Of a stretch of 64,000 nt of DNA, positions 60,295-64,000 are shown one piece after another. Location of the stretch: NCBI GenBank assembly GCA_003511165.1, contig DOJW01000002.1:58624-122623 (forward strand), in the 5' to 3' direction. This stretch comes from Candidatus Dependentiae bacterium (lineage in GTDB: Bacteria; Babelota; Babeliae; Babelales; UBA12411). Both the position numbers and the translations under genes were made by a program. The notes below the pieces were generated by a model. It saw nothing but the letters and a program-made list of their open reading frames with translations, searched no databases and was not told where the DNA came from. Position 1 is the first letter of the stretch. Each line of letters opens with the position of its first letter.

Positions 60295-61347
60295 TTAAGA
60301 AAAGGCAACGATATTCGTTGCCTTTTCTTTTTCTGTAGATTGTTCTTTTTCAGCAATTTTTTTAATGTTTTTTATTCGATCTTCTGTGGCTGGATGAGTA
60401 GAAAATATGTTGTGCTCATTTGCTTTGATCGTTGCATTTTTTTCATATTTTTCTGATTTTTTGTTCCACATTAATTTGAACTTTTTCCAAAGTTTTTTGA
60501 ACGGATTCATCTTTTCTTGTTTTAGTTCAACTCTTAAATCTTGATAATTTTTGATGAAAAAATCTCTGTCGTTAGTATGTCTGCTTAAAACCTCGCTGTT
60601 ATGTGCTTCGATTTTGTTTAGTCCGGTTATTAAACACTCGGGGTTAGAATTTTTTGCGGCTATTTTATCCGCTTGAGATTCATATTTTCGAGAGACGTAG
60701 GAAATTACTCCAGCACCTATAAGCATGCATCCTGTTACGGAAAGTTCAATTACGTTATATCTATTTTCGGATGTTATTTCATAACTTGAATTTATCCAGC
60801 TACCGAGTAGCCAGCCTCCAATAGTTGCAAGTATTATCGTAGGTAAAGCTATAGCAAGTAATTTTTTGGAGTGGCTTTTTTTGATATGACCAAGCTCGTG
60901 TGCCATTACCGATCTTAACTCTTCATCAGATAAACTACTTTTTAAATCTTCAGTTATGAAAACGGCCGAAAACTTTTTATCGTTATTAAAGTTGACTGCA
61001 AATGCATTGTAAATTTCCGTTTTGATTGAGAATAGAAGCGGCATTGGCAATTTTAATTTATCTGCAGTTTCTTTGGTAACTTTATAAAGCACTGGGTCAT
61101 TATGCTCATTTACGATTGTTAAATCGGTATCTTTGACGCCCAATTGATCTAATATTTTTTGAATTTCATGTAAAAAAGTAACCATTCGATTTTTATCACT
61201 AAATTTTTTTTGTTCATCTATTAATTTTTGAAAAAATTCAAATTTTCCTTCTTGATGAGGGGTTATAATCTTATAAGGTGTTGCGCCAAATAGGTTTTGT
61301 GAATTTATCAAAAATGATAAAAATAAAATGATCGATATTTTTTTCAT
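60295..61347 (-). CDS. Secreted M48-family zinc metallopeptidase (copy 1)
   Basis: 350 residues. A signal peptide (KKISIILFLSFLINSQNLFG), then an M48 domain with NAFAVNF, H150-E151-L-G-H154 and the third zinc ligand in YESQAD (Glu223). Two hydrophobic segments lie between the motifs (about 164-185 and 200-218), so it is probably membrane-embedded. Ends in the family's STHPATEDRI. Related to the next two genes; its last codons form part of the terminator shared with hpf. Confidence 0.85.
   Translation of the reverse strand: MKKISIILFLSFLINSQNLFGATPYKIITPHQEGKFEFFQKLIDEQKKFSDKNRMVTFLHEIQKILDQLGVKDTDLTIVNEHNDPVLYKVTKETADKLKLPMPLLFSIKTEIYNAFAVNFNNDKKFSAVFITEDLKSSLSDEELRSVMAHELGHIKKSHSKKLLAIALPTIILATIGGWLLGSWINSSYEITSENRYNVIELSVTGCMLIGAGVISYVSRKYESQADKIAAKNSNPECLITGLNKIEAHNSEVLSRHTNDRDFFIKNYQDLRVELKQEKMNPFKKLWKKFKLMWNKKSEKYEKNATIKANEHNIFSTHPATEDRIKNIKKIAEKEQSTEKEKATNIVAFS
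60297..60329. terminator. Bidirectional terminator between hpf and M48 copy 1
   Basis: A perfect 15-bp stem AAGAAAAGGCAACGA / TCGTTGCCTTTTCTT with a 3-base loop. It lies inside the last codons of the M48 gene and just past the hpf stop. Confidence 0.85.
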
Positions 61348-61389
61348 GTAATCTCTTTTTCCATGTTTAAGCTAAGCAGTTATTAATTG

Positions 61390-62499
61390 TTAGGCGGCTA
61401 TAGCAGGAGCTGTTTCTGCTTCTTTTTCTTTTTTGATTTGTTCTATGTTTTTAATTCTTTCTTTAGTTGCTGGATGAGTATCTAAGATGCCACTAGAATC
61501 ATCACCTTTAAGCTCTTCTTCATAATCTTCTTTATGAGATTGAAATTTGTTTTTTAAATATAGTAATTTTATTTTTATCAACCCTTTTTTCAAAGATGAT
61601 ATTTTTTCATTTTCAAGGGCTTTGATTAATTGTTCATAAGCTTCGATAAAGAAATCTTTGTCAGCTATAAGTCCAGCATTTTCTTGATAAGCATTTTTTT
61701 CTAGTTTGTTCAAAGCTGTAGCAAGAGAATCAGGATTTGTTGTTTTTGCTGCTAAGGTATCTGCTTCTGTTTCGCATTTTCTGCTGACATACATAAATGA
61801 AGCTAGAGCGGGTGCTGCGACAGCCGCGCCGCCAATAATAGAAGTTAAACCTAATTTCAATAAACTCTTTAATGGAACATTATTTAATTTTGCAGCTAGC
61901 AATATTACTACAAATATGCTGATTGTAGATCCTGCTATAAGTGAATTTATTAAAAAGTCTTCTTTTTGAGAGTGGCCATATTTTATGTGTGCTAATTCAT
62001 GAGCCATGACGCTTTTAAGCTCTTCAATTGTTACAGCTTTTCTTAAAGCTTCTGTTATGCAAATTATAGATAAATTTTTATCAAAATTTTCTGCACAAGC
62101 ATCATATTTTTCTGATTTTATAGAAAATATTAAAGGAATCGGAATTTCTAATTTTAAGGCCATTTCTTTAATTAAATTATACAAAACAGAATCGTTTTTT
62201 TCGGTGACTAGCGTTACATCGGTATTTTTAGATGTTAAATAATCTAATTCATCATTTAATTCATCTTGTATCTTATAGAGCATAGCTATCATTTTTGCTT
62301 TGTCTTGAAATGAACCCGCATTATCAAATAACTTTTTGAATTCTTCTAACTTTTCTTTTTGCTCGGTTGTAATTGAATTGTTAGAAGTAGGGTTTGCTTG
62401 AGCAGGTGCTGCATTTTGATTTTTAATAGTTTCGGTTAAATCTGGAAGTACTTTTGTTGTGAATATGGCTAAAAATAATAACAAAAATAATTTTTTCAT
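61390..62499 (-). CDS. Secreted M48-family zinc metallopeptidase (copy 2)
   Basis: 369 residues from ATG 62499 (AGGA upstream). The signal peptide KKLFLLLFLAIFTTKVLP is almost identical to that of copy 3, as is the untranslated leader. H167-E168-L-A-H171 and CETEAD supply the zinc ligands; two hydrophobic segments lie between. Mature N-terminus is Gln/Asn/Pro-rich. Ends DTHPATKERIKNIE. Active by sequence. Confidence 0.87.
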   Translation of the reverse strand: MKKLFLLLFLAIFTTKVLPDLTETIKNQNAAPAQANPTSNNSITTEQKEKLEEFKKLFDNAGSFQDKAKMIAMLYKIQDELNDELDYLTSKNTDVTLVTEKNDSVLYNLIKEMALKLEIPIPLIFSIKSEKYDACAENFDKNLSIICITEALRKAVTIEELKSVMAHELAHIKYGHSQKEDFLINSLIAGSTISIFVVILLAAKLNNVPLKSLLKLGLTSIIGGAAVAAPALASFMYVSRKCETEADTLAAKTTNPDSLATALNKLEKNAYQENAGLIADKDFFIEAYEQLIKALENEKISSLKKGLIKIKLLYLKNKFQSHKEDYEEELKGDDSSGILDTHPATKERIKNIEQIKKEKEAETAPAIAA

Positions 62500-62537
62500 A
62501 AATATCAAATCCTATTAAGTTAATCAGGTATTAATTT

Positions 62538-63659
62538 TTAGGCATCTATAGCAGGAGTTATTTCTGCTGCGTTTTCTTTTTTGATAGTTTCTATGTTAGT
62601 TATTCTTTTTTCAGTTGTTGGATGGGTATCGAAAATAGAACCTTTTAAATATTTCTGAAGAGTTTTAATAGATTCTTTTTTTTGTTGAACATTATTGTTT
62701 TTTTGGTACCAAATTTTTAATTTTGCATACCATTTTTTTAAGAAAATTACTTTTTCTTGTTCAACATCTTTATACAAATTTTCGTATGATTCGATAAAGA
62801 AATTATCATCAGTTACAAGTTTTTTAAAAATATCTACAGTGTGGTTGTCTAGAGTCTTTAGAGCAGAAACAAAAGCATCAGGATCTGTTATTTTTGTAGC
62901 TGTTGTATCCGCTTCTATTTCGCATTTTCTTGAAAAATAAGAATATATAGCTCTGCATAATAATATTGCTAATATTGGACTTGCTTGAATTGATAATGCA
63001 AGATAAGCTTGCTGGTCGTGCGAAAGCCCGAGCTTAGGAGATAGCATTGATAATATTACCAGTCCGCAGAAACAAGCAGAACCTCCTAAGATGAGTGAAT
63101 TCATTAAAAAATCTTCTTTTTGAGTATGACCATGTTTTATACGTCCTAATTCATGCGCTATGATGCCTTTAAGCTCTTCAACAGTTAAATCTTTTCTTAA
63201 AGATTCTAAAATGAAAATTGCAGCAAATTTTTTATCTTTATCAATATTCATTGCAAAAGCATTGTAAATTTCTGTTTTTACGGAAAATATTAGAGGAACC
63301 GGTATTTCTAATTTTGAGGCAACATCTTTAGTCAAATTGTACAAAACTGAATCATTTTCTTCTGTAACTAAAGAGATGTCGCCGTCTTTTAAGGATAAAG
63401 AATTCAAAACATCTTGAACCTGTTTTAGAAGGTCTAACATTTTTTCTTTGTCTTTAACTGATTCGCAATCGTTAAGTAATTTTTTGAATTCTTCTAGTTT
63501 TTGTGTTTGTTCTGAAGTTGTATTTTGATTTTTAAGTCTTTCATTTGCATCAGTAGAAATTTTAGTTACATCATTTTGATTTTTAACAGTTTCAGTCGCA
63601 TTTGGAAGTACTTTTGTTGTGAATATGCCTAAAAATAATAACAAAAATAATTTTTTCAT
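62538..63659 (-). CDS. Secreted M48-like protein with broken HExxH (copy 3)
   Basis: 373 residues from ATG 63659. Closely related to copy 2 over the whole length, including signal peptide and leader. The zinc motif reads H169-E170-L-G-R173, so the second His is replaced by Arg (CGT where CAT is expected); CEIEAD is kept. Zinc binding should be lost, leaving an inactive homologue, possibly a regulator or partner of the active copies. Confidence 0.85.
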   Translation of the reverse strand: MKKLFLLLFLGIFTTKVLPNATETVKNQNDVTKISTDANERLKNQNTTSEQTQKLEEFKKLLNDCESVKDKEKMLDLLKQVQDVLNSLSLKDGDISLVTEENDSVLYNLTKDVASKLEIPVPLIFSVKTEIYNAFAMNIDKDKKFAAIFILESLRKDLTVEELKGIIAHELGRIKHGHTQKEDFLMNSLILGGSACFCGLVILSMLSPKLGLSHDQQAYLALSIQASPILAILLCRAIYSYFSRKCEIEADTTATKITDPDAFVSALKTLDNHTVDIFKKLVTDDNFFIESYENLYKDVEQEKVIFLKKWYAKLKIWYQKNNNVQQKKESIKTLQKYLKGSIFDTHPTTEKRITNIETIKKENAAEITPAIDA

Positions 63660-63866
63660 AAATATCAAATCCTATTTGAAAACAGTTTAAATTTAATAAG
63701 CATTGAAGTTTATTTTATAGAGTTTGATGTTAACACTATTTATCATGTTGTTCAACATAAAAAGTGAGTAAAAGTGTTTAGAAATGGGATGATTTTGAAA
63801 GAATTTAACGAATAGACCTCTTCTGAAACTATAAAAATGTAAATACTTAATTCCAACATAAAAATA

Positions 63867-63950
63867 CCGTTCGCCCTGTGTGCCTGCCATAGCCTTGGCG
63901 AAGGTGGGAGCGTAGCCACTTTGTGGCGGAGTCGAACGGGTACGGGCGGA
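63867..63950. repeat. REP-like compound repeat
   Basis: CCGTTCGCCCTG...AGTCGAACGGGTACGGGCGGA matches the elements at 45477-45513, with ~45 bases inserted that contain TAGCCTTGGCGAAGG and GCGTAGCC, the core also seen at 45990-46017. The remaining bases to the end of the window show no gene. Confidence 0.65.
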
Positions 63951-64000
63951 CATTATCATTTTTAACTGAAAGTGCTTAATTAACGCGAACTCGATAATTA

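Noticed and set aside
63693..63959. Open frame of 88 codons at the end of the window (minus strand)
   Set aside because: Its first half is a translation of the REP-like repeat (STPPQSGYAPTFAKAMAG-type), there is no ribosome site, and the rest is AT-rich filler.

Overview
This window is an AT-rich, Gram-negative chromosome segment. Genes for the LPS-export ATPase LptB, D,D-heptose bisphosphate phosphatase GmhB, MreC and PBP2 indicate a diderm rod with peptidoglycan. A type IV prepilin, an NhaC-type antiporter, many short secreted proteins of no recognisable family, tandem secreted M48 peptidases, a large toxin with duplicated immunity genes, and Fic and AbiE systems suggest a reduced, host-associated lineage. 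Candidatus Dependentiae (TM6) is my best guess, by inference only; no rRNA is present to confirm it.

Layout. 1-5.4 kb: 3' end of an FtsB/DivIC gene, an unknown helical protein, NhaC antiporter, prepilin, photolyase, tRNA-Ala(GGC) and a small membrane protein. 5.5-9.8 kb: two large secreted proteins, one probably an outer-membrane barrel. 9.9-17.7 kb: lysS, recJ, cmk and a thrS lacking the TGS domain, interrupted by a Cys-rich mini-protein and three small secreted proteins. 17.8-25.4 kb: a toxin/immunity locus. A ~1566-aa secreted protein ends in an EndoU-like domain. Two overlapping immunity-like genes follow it, and a third relative lies on the opposite strand in an operon with an ATP-grasp enzyme and a GNAT. 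25.5-33.7 kb: nth, a membrane-bound NtrC-like protein with a dead AAA+ core, a Xer recombinase, PBP2, gmhB and a membrane-anchored protein.

33.8-36.3 kb is a more GC-rich insert of acquired-looking genes: an AAC(3)-I-like acetyltransferase, a frameshifted fosX, a doubly frameshifted unknown gene, a GNAT, a DUF6933-like gene and a truncated Asp/Glu racemase. 36.3-42.4 kb carries a lipoprotein hydrolase, an EEP-fold hydrolase, an exported methyltransferase, an AbiEi/AbiEii pair with a clear operator, and an epimerase.

42.4-49.3 kb is built around repeated 3' ends of tRNA-Arg(CCU). Two full tRNA copies and three partial 3' ends, all in the same orientation, separate small gene blocks: murI-GNAT; DUF4143 ATPase plus a gene remnant; Fic plus an exported methyltransferase; and one secreted ADP-ribosyltransferase-like gene. 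I read this as serial integration of small cassettes at a tRNA gene, and it is the most interesting structure here. The core chromosome resumes at tRNA-Arg(UCG), mreC, dus, gatA and gatC, then AGCS and MATE transporters, dnaX, der, lptB and hpf. The window closes with three tandem secreted M48 peptidases, one of which has lost an active-site histidine, and a REP-like repeat.
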